A stretch of DNA of 34,019 nt, taken from Lysobacterales bacterium. GTDB lineage: Bacteria; Pseudomonadota; Gammaproteobacteria; Xanthomonadales; Xanthomonadaceae. The position numbers were made by a program, and so were the translations under genes. Position 1 is the first letter of the stretch. Every line of letters begins with the position of its first letter. The stretch spans positions 1 through 34,019 of the forward strand of contig JAFLEA010000026.1 in NCBI GenBank assembly GCA_017302035.1. The letters are read 5' to 3'. The notes under the pieces are model-generated. The model made no database searches. It was not told the DNA's origin and saw only the letters and a program-made list of their open reading frames with translations. Positions 1 to 11,121 of the stretch are shown here, one piece after another.

Positions 1-746
1 ATGGCGAACTGCGGCTGCGCGCCCGCCTGCTGGCCGCCGCCGACGGCACCCGCAGCGTGCTGCGTGACGCGCTGGGGATCGCCGCCCGCGGCCACGACTA
101 CGGCCAGACCCTGTTCGTGGCGCGCATGCGTGCCGAGCGCGCACCCGACGGCACCGCCTTCGAGCGCTTCACCGACAGCGGCCCGACCGCGCTGCTGCCG
201 CGCGGCGACCGCGCCTGGGGCGTGGTCCATGGCGTGCCGACCGCGCAGGCCGCGACGGTGGCCGCACTGGACGAGGCCGGCTGGCTGGCGCGGATCCAGC
301 AGGCGTTCGGTTGGCGCGCCGGGCGTTTCCTTGCTGCCGGCGAACGCAGCGCCTATCCGATCGCCTCGGTCGTGGCCGAGGCGCTGGCCGCACCGCGTGC
401 GGTGCTGCTGGGCAACGCCGCGCAGACCATCCACCCGATCGGCGCACAGGGCTTCAATCTCGGCCTGCGCGATGCGCTGACCCTGGCCGAGTTGTTGCGT
501 GCGCACGCCGGCGACCCGGGCGCGGCGGCAGTGCTGGCGCGTCATGCCCAGCGCCGCCGCGAGGACCGCGAGCGGACCCTGGCGTTCTCCGACGGCCTGG
601 CGCGGACGACCGCCAACCCCTCGCCGCTGTTGCGCCCGCTGCGCAGCCTCGGCCTGCTCGCCGCCGACGGCGGCGGCTGGCTGCAGTCGTGGCTGGTCGG
701 CGGGGCGATGGGCTTCCGCGGCGACGTGCCGGAGTTGTGCCGGTGA
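1..746 (+). CDS. ubiH: 2-octaprenyl-6-methoxyphenyl hydroxylase UbiH, C-terminal part
   Basis: This is the last 247 codons of an FAD-dependent aromatic hydroxylase whose start lies before the window; the reading frame begins at base 3. UbiH adds a ring hydroxyl during ubiquinone synthesis at the inner membrane. The second FAD-binding motif reads GNAAQTIHPIGAQGFNLGLRD-like near 411-473, with the Asn-Ala-Ala-Gln version that is typical of UbiH, whereas sister enzymes have Asp-Ala-Ala-His. An upstream LLAAADGTRSVLRD stretch is the usual NAD(P)H/FAD-linked DG motif of this family. The stop codon overlaps the GTG start of the next hydroxylase (GTGA at 743-746), so the two genes are probably translationally coupled. 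UbiH itself is the best assignment; UbiF or UbiI are less likely because of the GNAAQ motif. Confidence 0.88.
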   Translation, partial: GELRLRARLLAAADGTRSVLRDALGIAARGHDYGQTLFVARMRAERAPDGTAFERFTDSGPTALLPRGDRAWGVVHGVPTAQAATVAALDEAGWLARIQQAFGWRAGRFLAAGERSAYPIASVVAEALAAPRAVLLGNAAQTIHPIGAQGFNLGLRDALTLAELLRAHAGDPGAAAVLARHAQRRREDRERTLAFSDGLARTTANPSPLLRPLRSLGLLAADGGGWLQSWLVGGAMGFRGDVPELCR

Positions 747-1918
747 GCCGTGCGCGCCTGGACGTGGTCGTGGCCGGCGCCGGCGTGGTCGGCGCGGCCT
801 GTGCGCTGGCCCTGTCCAGGGCCGGCCTGGACGTGGCCCTGGTCGAGATGCGTCCCGCGCCGCGCTGGTCGGCGCAGCGGCCGGACCTGCGCGTGTTCGC
901 GCTGGCCCCGGACAACGCCGCGCTGCTGGATGCGCTGGGCGTGTGGCCGCAGGTACTGGGCGCGCGTGCGCAGCCCTACCGGCGGATGCGGGTGTGGGAT
1001 GCCGGTGGCGGCGACGAATTGTGCTTCGACGCGGCCGCCCTGGCCCGCGGCGAACTGGGCTGGATCGTCGAGAACGGCCTGCTGGTGGACCGCCTGTGGT
1101 CGGCGCTGGCCGCCGCCGGCGTGCAGGTGCATTGCCCAGCCAAGATTGAAGCGATGGAGCAGGACGCAACCGGCGTGCGCCTGCGCCTGGACGACGGCAC
1201 GCGCCTGGACGCGCGGCTGGCGGTGGCCGCCGATGGCGCGGCCTCGGAACTGCGCCGGTTGGCCGGGCTGGAGGTCGCTGCACACGACTATGGCCAGCGC
1301 GGCGTGGTCGCCTTCATCGGGACCGAGCGCGCGCACGAGGACACCGCCTGGCAGCGATTCCTGCCGACCGGGCCTTTGGCGTTGCTGCCGTTCGCCGAAG
1401 GCCGCAGCTCGATCGTGTGGACCTTGCCGGACGCCGAGGCCGCGCGGGTGCTGGCGCTGGACGATGCGGCCTTCGCGGTCGAACTGACCGACGCCTCGGC
1501 GGCACGCCTGGGCCGGGCGGTGCCGGTGTCGGAGCGGGCCGCGTTCCCGCTGCGCCGACAGCTCGTGCGCCAGCAGGTCGCCGGCCGCGTGCTGGTGCTG
1601 GGCGACGCCGCGCATGTGGTGCATCCGCTGGCCGGGCAGGGGGTGAACCTGGGCCTGCGCGACGTGGCTGCATTGCGGAGCGAGGTAGAGGCGGCGCTGG
1701 CGCGCCGCACCGACTGGGCCGCGGCGCACCGGCTGCAGCGCTGGGCGCGGCGGCGGCGCAGCGACAACACCGTATCGGCGTATGCGTTCGAAGGCATCAA
1801 CCGCCTGTTCTCCAACGCCGATCCGCTGGCGGTCCTGGCCCGGGGGCCGCTGCTGGGCCTGACCGGGAAGTTGCCGCCGCTGCAACGTGCGCTGTGGCGG
1901 CACGCCGCCGGGGTGTAG
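743..1918 (+). CDS. UbiH/UbiF/UbiI-family FAD-dependent ubiquinone hydroxylase
   Basis: This is a complete 391-residue flavoprotein monooxygenase, the normal length for the Ubi hydroxylase family. The N-terminal dinucleotide fold is AGAGVVGAACALALSRAG (about residues 9-26), and the second FAD motif is GDAAHVVHPLAGQGVNLGLRD (about residues 285-305). The start is the GTG at 743, preceded by GGAG at 731-734 with eight bases of spacing. The open frame continues far upstream, but that part overlaps ubiH and lacks the N-terminal Rossmann motif. The GTG overlaps the ubiH stop, which indicates one operon. The protein probably hydroxylates another position of the ubiquinone ring; whether it is the UbiI-type or UbiF-type step cannot be decided from sequence alone. 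Its stop lies inside a long palindrome at the convergent junction with the next gene. Confidence 0.85.
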   Translation: MSRARLDVVVAGAGVVGAACALALSRAGLDVALVEMRPAPRWSAQRPDLRVFALAPDNAALLDALGVWPQVLGARAQPYRRMRVWDAGGGDELCFDAAALARGELGWIVENGLLVDRLWSALAAAGVQVHCPAKIEAMEQDATGVRLRLDDGTRLDARLAVAADGAASELRRLAGLEVAAHDYGQRGVVAFIGTERAHEDTAWQRFLPTGPLALLPFAEGRSSIVWTLPDAEAARVLALDDAAFAVELTDASAARLGRAVPVSERAAFPLRRQLVRQQVAGRVLVLGDAAHVVHPLAGQGVNLGLRDVAALRSEVEAALARRTDWAAAHRLQRWARRRRSDNTVSAYAFEGINRLFSNADPLAVLARGPLLGLTGKLPPLQRALWRHAAGV

Positions 1919-1938
1919 GCAGGCCTGCCTATACCCCG
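1909..1938. repeat. 30-bp near-perfect palindrome at a convergent gene end
   Basis: Bases 1909-1923 (CGGGGTGTAGGCAGG) are the reverse complement of 1924-1938, except for one G/T pair that would be a G-U wobble in RNA. The palindrome contains the stop codon of the upstream hydroxylase (1916-1918) and ends 13 bases before the stop codon of the EF-hand gene on the other strand. It could form a strong hairpin in either transcript and so act as a two-way terminator. There is no T-run on either side, so it is not a standard intrinsic terminator. Confidence 0.6.
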
Positions 1939-1951
1939 CGCCGACGAACCG

Positions 1952-2332
1952 TCAGCGGATCCAGTCGACCAGTTCCTCGCGGTCCAGCCCCCCATCGTGG
2001 TTGGCGTCGACGCTGTCGAAGCGCCGCTTCAGTTCCTTGTCGGCACCGGCTTCGCCGCGATCGACCCTGCCGTCGCCGCTGGCGTCGAGCGCCTCGAAGT
2101 CCAGGCGGTCGCCGCCGACCCGGCTGTCCGGTTCCAGCGAACGGACGATGACGCGCTGGCCGTCCTCGCGCTCGAGCACCACCATCCCGGTCTGCCGCTG
2201 CAGCGGCCGGTCGGACGGCGTCGCCGCGGGTGGCGCCAGCGCCTGGGTGGTGGCGGGGGTGCGTTCCTGGGCCGTGGCGACGGCGGCGACGGCGAATGCC
2301 GGGAGCAGGAGGACGGCGAGGCGGCGGCTCAT
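1952..2332 (-). CDS. exported EF-hand calcium-binding protein
   Basis: A 126-residue protein with an N-terminal signal peptide (MSRR, then a hydrophobic segment to about residue 21, with a likely cut after ATA) and two C-terminal EF-hand loops. Loop one is residues 83-94, with D83, S85, D87, D91 and E94 in the ligand positions. Loop two is residues 109-120, with D109, N111, D113 and E120. The region from 22 to 45 is Pro/Ala/Thr-rich, probably a flexible linker, and residues 48-65 look like a short beta stretch. The protein should bind calcium in the periplasm or outside the cell; its partner is unknown. It is divergent from the SMP-30-type gene that starts 141 bases away. Small EF-hand proteins of this type are common in xanthomonads but are mostly uncharacterised. 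Confidence 0.85.
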   Translation of the reverse strand: MSRRLAVLLLPAFAVAAVATAQERTPATTQALAPPAATPSDRPLQRQTGMVVLEREDGQRVIVRSLEPDSRVGGDRLDFEALDASGDGRVDRGEAGADKELKRRFDSVDANHDGGLDREELVDWIR

Positions 2333-2472
2333 GGCGTGCGTGGTCCCGAGGGAGCGGTGAACATAGGCACGGCCGGGTGAAGCGCGGTTGAATCGCCCGG
2401 CTCTGGCACACTGGGACGACGATCGGTCCGGAGGACGCCGCCATCATTGCCACGACTCCATCGCGCAGCGCA

Positions 2473-3387
2473 ATGCTGTCCATCTGCGCGGCCTTGCTGT
2501 GTGCCTGCACGCCGCCGTCGGTCAGCGCCGAGTCCGCCGGCGCGAAATCGGCCGTGCCGGTGGCGGTCCGCGACTATGTCGGCGACGGCGTGTTCTCGGC
2601 CGGCATCGAAGGCCCGGCCACCGGCCCCGACGGCGCGCTCTATGCGGTGGCTTTCGGCCGGGACGGCACCGTCGGCCGGGTATTGCCGCGTGCGGATGGC
2701 GGCGGCGAGGCCTCGCTGTTCGTCGAACTGCCCGCAGGCAGCACCGGTAACGGCATCCGCTTCGGCGCCGACGGCACCATGTACGTGGCCGACTACACCG
2801 GCCACAACGTGCTGGCCATCGACCCGGCCACCCGCGCGGTGCGCGTGTTCGCGCACCTCGACGGTGCGCACCAGCCGAACGACATCGCCCTGGCACCGGA
2901 CGGCGCCTTGTACGCCAGCGACCCGGACTGGGCCAACGACGGCGGCCAGCTGTGGCGCATCGACCGCGCCGGACGCGCGCAGCGACTGGAGTCGGGGATG
3001 GGCACGACCAACGGCATCGAGGTCAGCCCGGACGGCCGCCGGCTGTACGTGAACGAAAGCGTCCAGCGCCGGGTCTGGGCCTACGACATCGCCGCCGACG
3101 GCGCGGTCTCGGGCAAGCGCCTGCTGCTGGAGTTCCCCGACCACGGCCTGGACGGCATGCGCAGCGACGCCGAGGGCAACCTGTACATCGCCCGCTACGG
3201 CGCCGGCACGGTGGCGGTGGTCTCGCCGGCGGGCGCGGTGCTGGACGAGATCCCGCTCAAGGGCCGCAAGCCGACCAATGTCGCCTTCGGCGGCGCCGAT
3301 GGCCGCGACGTGTACGTCACCCTGCAGGACCGCGGCGCGATCGAAGTCTTCCGCAGCGCGGCGCCTGGCCGCGAATACGGCCGCTGA
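2473..3387 (+). CDS. SMP-30/gluconolactonase/LRE-family beta-propeller protein, exported
   Basis: A 304-residue protein that resembles the six-bladed beta-propeller SMP-30/gluconolactonase/strictosidine-synthase-like group. Repeated blade motifs have the form PDGALYA or ADGTMYVAD. Candidate metal ligands are E46 (IEGPATGPDG), N136 (QPNDIAL), N180 (TTNGIEVSPDG) and D227 (HGLDGMRSDAEGNLY), in the family's usual order and context. Family members are divalent-metal hydrolases, often lactonases; the substrate is not predictable here. The N-terminus MLSICAALLCAC is hydrophobic and has a lipobox-like LCAC, but it is short and lacks a basic start. The true start may therefore lie slightly upstream at a rare codon; no ATG, GTG or TTG in frame and no well-spaced ribosome site is visible. 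It is divergent from the EF-hand gene. Confidence 0.82.
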   Translation: MLSICAALLCACTPPSVSAESAGAKSAVPVAVRDYVGDGVFSAGIEGPATGPDGALYAVAFGRDGTVGRVLPRADGGGEASLFVELPAGSTGNGIRFGADGTMYVADYTGHNVLAIDPATRAVRVFAHLDGAHQPNDIALAPDGALYASDPDWANDGGQLWRIDRAGRAQRLESGMGTTNGIEVSPDGRRLYVNESVQRRVWAYDIAADGAVSGKRLLLEFPDHGLDGMRSDAEGNLYIARYGAGTVAVVSPAGAVLDEIPLKGRKPTNVAFGGADGRDVYVTLQDRGAIEVFRSAAPGREYGR

Positions 3388-3529
3388 GCCGGGCGCCGCG
3401 CCTGGCGGGGACACGGTTGCCCGCGGATCGCCGGCGTGCGGCTGCCCCTGGCCACGCGCCGACCGCGACTGCCGGTCACAGCCCCTGCGACGGCCACCGT
3501 CGATACTGGCGTCCCGCGGGAGACACGCC

Positions 3530-4249
3530 ATGACCCAGCTCGAACTGAACGATCCGGCCGCGTTCGCCGCCGAGTTCCTGCGCCAGGCCCAACTGCAGGG
3601 CTTCGGCGCGCTGGGCAAGCGCGATCTGGAACTGCTGGTCTACGTGCTGCTCGAGCGCGACGGCGCGATCGACCGCAACGCCAGCAACCATGCCGCCGCG
3701 CAGCAGCTGCGGGTCACCCCGGCGAAACTGCGCGCGTTGCGCCGCGACGGCTATGCGCGCTGGCGCCAGCTGGTGGCCGAGCCGGCCGATGCCGCCCTGC
3801 GCCGGATCCTCGGCCATGTCCTGGCCCCGGCCAACCTGCGCGCCGGCAGCCGTCACGTCGCCGAGCGCAGCCGCAAGGACGGCTTCCTGGCCGTGCGCGT
3901 TGACCACCCCGACGATCGCCAGTTGCTGGAGCAGGCGATCCTCGATGCCGGCGCGCTGCCGGTGTACGAGCGCAACCGCGAGGTCCTGGCGGTGCGCTTC
4001 GACACCCTGGTGGCGCTGGCCGAGCGTGGCGGCTTCCTGCAACCCGATGTCGAGGCGATGCTGAAGGAACTGCGCAGGCTGGCCCCGGCCTCGGAGGAAC
4101 TGGCCGACCTGCTGAAGAAGGACCTGGCGAAGCTGCGCTGGGACGACCTGCGCAGCGCGCTCAACAGCCTGGGCGCCAAGGCCGTTTCCGGCAGCGCCGA
4201 GAGTGGACTGAAGGGATTGCTGAAGTTGGTATTCCCTTTTCTGCCTTGA
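3530..4249 (+). CDS. hypothetical protein with a possible N-terminal helix-turn-helix
   Basis: I do not recognise this 239-residue protein. The ATG at 3530 follows GGGAGA at 3518-3523 with good spacing; longer in-frame extensions run back into the preceding gene and read as Arg/Pro-rich non-protein. Residues 27-78 read as three or four helices containing NHAAAQQLRVTPAKLRALRRDGYARW, which resembles a helix-turn-helix (an Ala-rich helix, a turn, then a basic helix). The middle (115-165) looks mixed alpha/beta. The C-terminus (175-239) is helical, charged and ends in a hydrophobic LLKLVFPFLP tail that could touch a membrane or a partner. There is no signal peptide. Base composition matches its neighbours. 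It stands alone between the SMP-30 gene and the end of the minus-strand rlmM operon. Confidence 0.72.
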   Translation: MTQLELNDPAAFAAEFLRQAQLQGFGALGKRDLELLVYVLLERDGAIDRNASNHAAAQQLRVTPAKLRALRRDGYARWRQLVAEPADAALRRILGHVLAPANLRAGSRHVAERSRKDGFLAVRVDHPDDRQLLEQAILDAGALPVYERNREVLAVRFDTLVALAERGGFLQPDVEAMLKELRRLAPASEELADLLKKDLAKLRWDDLRSALNSLGAKAVSGSAESGLKGLLKLVFPFLP

Positions 4250-4374
4250 TCCACGGCGCGGTGCCTTGCGGGGTCTGGCGGGGGTCAGCGCTGCACGGAC
4301 GCCGCGAACAGCACCGACTTCGTTCCGGTGCCGTCGCTGCATCGGTAGCCACATGCCCGCAAAAAAGGCTTGCG

Positions 4375-5430
4375 CTATGCCGCGGGCGTGGCGAACACGG
4401 TGATCTCTTCGCGGTCGTGGTAGAGCTGGCGCGCGCGGACCTGCAGCGGGCGGCCGGCCTGGGCGGCGAACAGGTCCAGGCACAGCCGGGTTTCCTGCCA
4501 GCGCTTCTTCATCGGCAGCTTGAGGTTGAACACCGCGTGCCGGCACCAGCCCTCGCGGAACCATTGCGCCATGCGCGCGGCGACCTTGGCCGGCTGCTCG
4601 ACCATGTCGCACACCATCCAGTCCAGCGGTCGTGCCGGATGCCAGTGGAACCCGTCGGCGCGCAGGTGTTCGACCAGCCCGGTGTCGAGCACGTGCGCGC
4701 GCAAAGGGCCGTTGTCGACCGAGCTCACCCGGAGGTGGTGGCGGGCCAGCACCCAGGTCCAGCCGCCCGGGGCGGCGCCGAGGTCGGCGGCGGTCATGCC
4801 CGGGTGCAGCAGGCGCTCGCGTTCGCCGGCGTCGAGCAGGACCAGGAAGGCTTCCTCCAGCTTCAGCGCCGAGCGCGAGGGCGCATCCGCATGCAGCCGC
4901 AGCCGCGGGATGCCTTGCGGCCAAGGCGAGGCGTCGCGTGGATCGGCCAGGGCCAGCAGCGCGTGGTCGCCAGCGAGGAAGCACACGTGCAGCCGCGGCA
5001 GCCGCGGTTCTGCCTTCGCCGGCAGGTGCCCGGCCTTGCGCAACGCCGGGCGCAACGCGTTGCCGAAGCTGCGTGCCAGCGCCGACAGCGGCTTGCCGGC
5101 GTCGGTGTCCGGGTGCTCCACCCAGGCATCGCCCACCCGCAATCCGGCGGGCAGGGCGGCCAGCAGCGGCGCCAGCCGGTCCTTCGGGTCCAGTCCGCGC
5201 AGCTCCGCCAGCAGGCGCAGCTTCTGCCGCGCGAACACCAGCTCGCGGAACGGCAGGGCACGGGCCAGCGCTTGCGCATCGACTTCGTCGCCGGTGACGA
5301 ACAGCACGTGGCCGTCGTCGCGGCTGGCGCGCGCGTAGCCGGCGACCCCCGCGGCGGCGGCGCGCTCGCCCAGCTCGGCGGCCAGTTCCGGTTCGAAGCC
5401 CTGGCGGCAGTAGCCGAGCAGTCCGTGCAT
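4375..5430 (-). CDS. rlmM: 23S rRNA 2'-O-ribose C2498 methyltransferase RlmM
   Basis: A 351-residue protein that aligns by eye along its whole length with Escherichia coli RlmM, which methylates the 2'-OH of C2498 in 23S rRNA with S-adenosylmethionine. Visible landmarks are the start region GLLGYCRQGFE, the ADAPSRSALKLEEAF block (181-195), the SAM motif DLGAAPGGWTW (216-226), CDMVEQPAKVAARMAQW (274-290), the catalytic-lysine block FNLKLPMKKR (301-310) and ARQLYHDREE near the end. The ATG at 5430 is chosen because the homology starts there; an open extension upstream overlaps the deaminase gene. The gene begins 17 bases after the deaminase stop, so it is the last gene of the glnS operon. Confidence 0.95.
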   Translation of the reverse strand: MHGLLGYCRQGFEPELAAELGERAAAAGVAGYARASRDDGHVLFVTGDEVDAQALARALPFRELVFARQKLRLLAELRGLDPKDRLAPLLAALPAGLRVGDAWVEHPDTDAGKPLSALARSFGNALRPALRKAGHLPAKAEPRLPRLHVCFLAGDHALLALADPRDASPWPQGIPRLRLHADAPSRSALKLEEAFLVLLDAGERERLLHPGMTAADLGAAPGGWTWVLARHHLRVSSVDNGPLRAHVLDTGLVEHLRADGFHWHPARPLDWMVCDMVEQPAKVAARMAQWFREGWCRHAVFNLKLPMKKRWQETRLCLDLFAAQAGRPLQVRARQLYHDREEITVFATPAA

Positions 5431-5447
5431 GGGCAGGCCGGCGGCGC

Positions 5448-6008
5448 TCAGTAGCGCTCGCCGCCGCCCTCGCCGTAGGCGCGCAGCACCGCGCGCGCGT
5501 CCTCGCGCAGGATGTCGCGCGCGACCGCGATGCCGCGGCGTTCCAGTTCGCCGACCCAGTCCGCCGGCAACGGGCCTTCGTCGAATTCGGTCAGCGCCAT
5601 CACGTCCTGCGCGCGGGCGCCGATCAGCAGGCGATCGATGCCGGCCCAGATGGTGGCGCCGTAGCACTGGCAGCACGGCTGCGAGGAGCTGGCCAGGGTC
5701 ACCGGCGCGAGCACGTCGTTCAGGCGCGGGGTCTGCAGGCGCTGCTGGGCCAGCATGTAGGCCATGTTCTCGGCGTGCGCCAGCGAAGTGGTGTGCGGCA
5801 CCACCCGGTTCACGCCGGCGGCGATCACCCGGTGGTCCGGCCCGAACAGCACCGCGCCGAACGGCCCGCCGCTGCGCGCTTCGACGTTGCGCCGCGACAG
5901 GTCGATCGCCAGCGCGACCTTGTCCTCGTCCGAGGCGAAGGCCGCGCCCGGGTCGAACGCGTCGTGGATCCAGGCGGGAAGGGTCAGGTGGACCTGGGCG
6001 TACAGCAT
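5448..6008 (-). CDS. nucleoside/guanine deaminase-type zinc enzyme
   Basis: A 186-residue member of the cytidine/deoxycytidylate deaminase superfamily. The zinc site is visible as H78-A-E80, with E80 the proton shuttle, and P111-C112-C-Q-C115. The GGPFGAVLFGP motif (47-57) is typical of the guanine deaminase and TadA-like branch. Such enzymes hydrolytically deaminate a purine or pyrimidine base or nucleoside. The cysteine motif PCCQC departs from the more common PCPMC, and the N-terminal 30 residues are an added segment. The ATG at 6008 is preceded by GAGGAG at normal spacing, and it lies 11 bases after the glnS stop, so it is co-transcribed. Guanine deaminase is the closest named activity; a tRNA-editing role is less likely because a TadA would normally be a separate gene. 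Confidence 0.8.
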   Translation of the reverse strand: MLYAQVHLTLPAWIHDAFDPGAAFASDEDKVALAIDLSRRNVEARSGGPFGAVLFGPDHRVIAAGVNRVVPHTTSLAHAENMAYMLAQQRLQTPRLNDVLAPVTLASSSQPCCQCYGATIWAGIDRLLIGARAQDVMALTEFDEGPLPADWVGELERRGIAVARDILREDARAVLRAYGEGGGERY

Positions 6009-6019
6009 GGCCGCGCTCC

Positions 6020-7768
<1,749 letters not shown>

Positions 7769-7931
7769 GGGACGGGGGCGGTCGCGAAGGCAAACCCCGA
7801 GTTTAGCCGAGGCGCCGTCGCCAGGCGGTGAGCCGGGCCGCCGCGGCGCAGGTTCGCGGCGGAACCGGGGCGAAGGGTATGCTCGAAGCGGCCCCGGCCC
7901 GCGGCCGGCCCGAACCTCCAGGAGGCGCCCC

Positions 7932-8504
7932 ATGAATCCCGGACCCGGTCTCGCCCATCACGTCCATGGTCGTCCGCTGCGCGGCCGGTTCGACGGCCTG
8001 GAGACGGTGGAATTCGGAATGGGCTGCTTCTGGGGTGCCGAGCGCCGGTTCTGGCAGGTTCCCGGGGTCCACACCACCGCGGCCGGCTACGCTGGCGGCG
8101 GCGCTCCGGATCCGACCTACGAACAGGTCTGCTCCGGCCGCACCGGGCACGCCGAGGTGGTGCGCGTGGTCTACGACCCGGCCCAGGTCGACTTCGCGAC
8201 CCTGCTCAAGGTGTTCTGGGAAAGCCACGACCCGACCCAGGGCATGCGCCAGGGCAACGACATCGGCAGCCAGTACCGTTCGGTGATCCATTGCCACACC
8301 ATCGCCCAGCATCGGGCCGCGCTGGCCAGCCGCGACGCCTATGCGCGGCGGCTGCAGGCGGCCGGCTATCCGCCGGTCACCACCGAGATCGTCCATCCGG
8401 CGCCGCAGTTCCACTACGCCGAGGACTACCACCAGCAGTACCTGGCGAAGAACCCCGGCGGCTACTGCGGCCTGGGCGGCACCGGCGTGTCCTGTTCCGC
8501 CTGA
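7932..8504 (+). CDS. msrA: peptide-methionine (S)-S-oxide reductase MsrA
   Basis: A 190-residue enzyme that reduces methionine-S-sulfoxide in proteins and free methionine with thioredoxin. The catalytic motif GCFWGAE has its cysteine at residue 32. Resolving cysteines lie in the C-terminal tail at 179 (GGYCGLGG) and 188. Other family blocks are GYAGG (74-78 region), [30 protein letters not shown] and AEDYHQQYL. The ATG at 7932 follows GGAGG at 7921-7925 with ideal spacing. It is divergent from glnS and is followed 66 bases later by pyk. A TATGCT at 7879-7884 could be its -10 box. The role fits the oxidative-stress genes further along the window, but no OxyR-like site is visible here. Confidence 0.96.
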   Translation: MNPGPGLAHHVHGRPLRGRFDGLETVEFGMGCFWGAERRFWQVPGVHTTAAGYAGGGAPDPTYEQVCSGRTGHAEVVRVVYDPAQVDFATLLKVFWESHDPTQGMRQGNDIGSQYRSVIHCHTIAQHRAALASRDAYARRLQAAGYPPVTTEIVHPAPQFHYAEDYHQQYLAKNPGGYCGLGGTGVSCSA

Positions 8505-8570
8505 GCCGGCGGCGCGCGGTTGCGGCCTGTGCTAGCGTTCGTCGCTTCCCACGACCGACCGCCACCGCAC

Positions 8571-10037
<1,467 letters not shown>

Positions 10038-10053
10038 CGCGCTTCCGCGCCCG

Positions 10054-10079
10054 TTGCAGGCTCCCGCGCCCGTTACAAT
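10054..10079 (+). promoter_or_regulatory. candidate fba promoter with a tandem 11-bp repeat
   Basis: TACAAT at 10074-10079 is a good -10 box, which would start RNA near 10086, 27 bases before the fba ATG. TTGCAG at 10054-10059 resembles a -35 box but the 14-base spacer is short. The 11-mer CCGCGCCCGTT occurs at 10045-10055 and again at 10064-10074, a direct repeat with a 19-base period that covers both elements. The promoter may rely mainly on its -10 box or on an activator bound to the repeats. Confidence 0.4.
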
Positions 10080-10112
10080 ATGCGGCTCCCCCTCTCGCCG
10101 CAGGATCCCCCC

Positions 10113-11120
10113 ATGAGCATCGAACAGCTTGCCGAAACCGCCCAGGCGATGGTCGCCCCGGGCAAGGGCATCATCGCCATCGACGAATCCACGGCGACCT
10201 GCGGCAAGCGCTTCGCCGCGGTCGGGATCGAGAACAGCGAAGAGAACCGCCGCGCCTACCGCGAACTGCTGCTGACCGTGCCGAAGCTGTCCGAGCACAT
10301 CTCCGGCGCGATCCTGTACGACGAGACCCTGCGCCAGTCCACGAAGGACGGCGTGCCGTTCGCCAAGCACATGGCCCAGCACGGCATGATCCCGGGGATC
10401 AAGGTGGACAAGGGCACCGTGGCGCTGGCCGGCTTCCCCGGGGAACTCGTGACCGAGGGCCTGGACGGCCTGCGCGGCCGCCTGGAGGAGTACTACCGGC
10501 TGGGCGCGCGCTTCGCCAAGTGGCGCGCGGTGATCAACATCGGCGAGGACATCCCCACCGGCACCTGCATCGAGAACAACGCCCATGCGCTGGCCCGCTA
10601 CGCGGCGCTGTGCCAGGAGCAGGGCCTGGTGCCGATGGTCGAGCCGGAGGTGCTGATGGACGGCGACCACGACATCGAGACCTGTTACGAGGTCACCGAG
10701 GCGGTGCTGCGCTCGCTGTTCGGCGCGCTGTACGAGCAGAACGTGCTGCTGGAAGGCACGATCCTGAAGGCGTCGATGGTCGTCTCCGGCAAGGACTGCG
10801 AGGAGCAGGCCGACATCCAGGAGGTGGCCGAGTCCACCCTGATGTGCCTGAAGAGCACGGTACCGGCGATCCTGCCGGGCATCGTGTTCCTGTCCGGCGG
10901 CCAGGACGACGCGCGCGCCACCGCGCACCTGGACGCGATGAACCGCCTGGGCCCGAACCCGTGGCCGCTGAGCTTCTCCTACGGCCGCGCCATGCAGCAG
11001 GCGGCGCTGAAGCTGTGGGCCCAGGACATGGCCGGCAACTGGAAGAAGGCCCAGGACACCGTGTACGCCCGCGCCCGCGACAACGGTCAGGCCGCGCTGG
11101 GGCAGTGGAAGGGCGACTGA
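10113..11120 (+). CDS. fba: class I fructose-bisphosphate aldolase
   Basis: A 335-residue Schiff-base aldolase that splits fructose-1,6-bisphosphate to dihydroxyacetone phosphate and glyceraldehyde-3-phosphate. Family landmarks are [11 protein letters not shown] (17-27), [11 protein letters not shown] (65-75), the phosphate/lysine block FAKWRAVI with K136, [15 protein letters not shown] (175-189) and [12 protein letters not shown] with the expected Schiff-base lysine K219. The eukaryote-like class I form, rather than the metal-dependent class II form, is usual in xanthomonads. The ATG at 10113 follows an AGGA and has its own candidate promoter. Its stop is one base from the stop of bolA on the opposite strand. 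Confidence 0.96.
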   Translation: MSIEQLAETAQAMVAPGKGIIAIDESTATCGKRFAAVGIENSEENRRAYRELLLTVPKLSEHISGAILYDETLRQSTKDGVPFAKHMAQHGMIPGIKVDKGTVALAGFPGELVTEGLDGLRGRLEEYYRLGARFAKWRAVINIGEDIPTGTCIENNAHALARYAALCQEQGLVPMVEPEVLMDGDHDIETCYEVTEAVLRSLFGALYEQNVLLEGTILKASMVVSGKDCEEQADIQEVAESTLMCLKSTVPAILPGIVFLSGGQDDARATAHLDAMNRLGPNPWPLSFSYGRAMQQAALKLWAQDMAGNWKKAQDTVYARARDNGQAALGQWKGD

Positions 11121-11121
11121 G

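Noticed and set aside
4353-4377. A terminator-like CGCAA-TTGCG hairpin with an A-run after rlmM
   Set aside because: The T-run (minus strand) falls in the loop, not after the stem, and the stem is only five base pairs.
5431-5676. A longer N-terminus for RlmM, with the frame open to 5676
   Set aside because: The extra sequence overlaps the deaminase gene and reads as Arg/Pro-rich non-protein; homology begins at the ATG 5430.
8520-8545. A promoter of pyk from TTGCGG and a TAGCGT
   Set aside because: The spacing between the two boxes is about seven bases, so it does not form a promoter.
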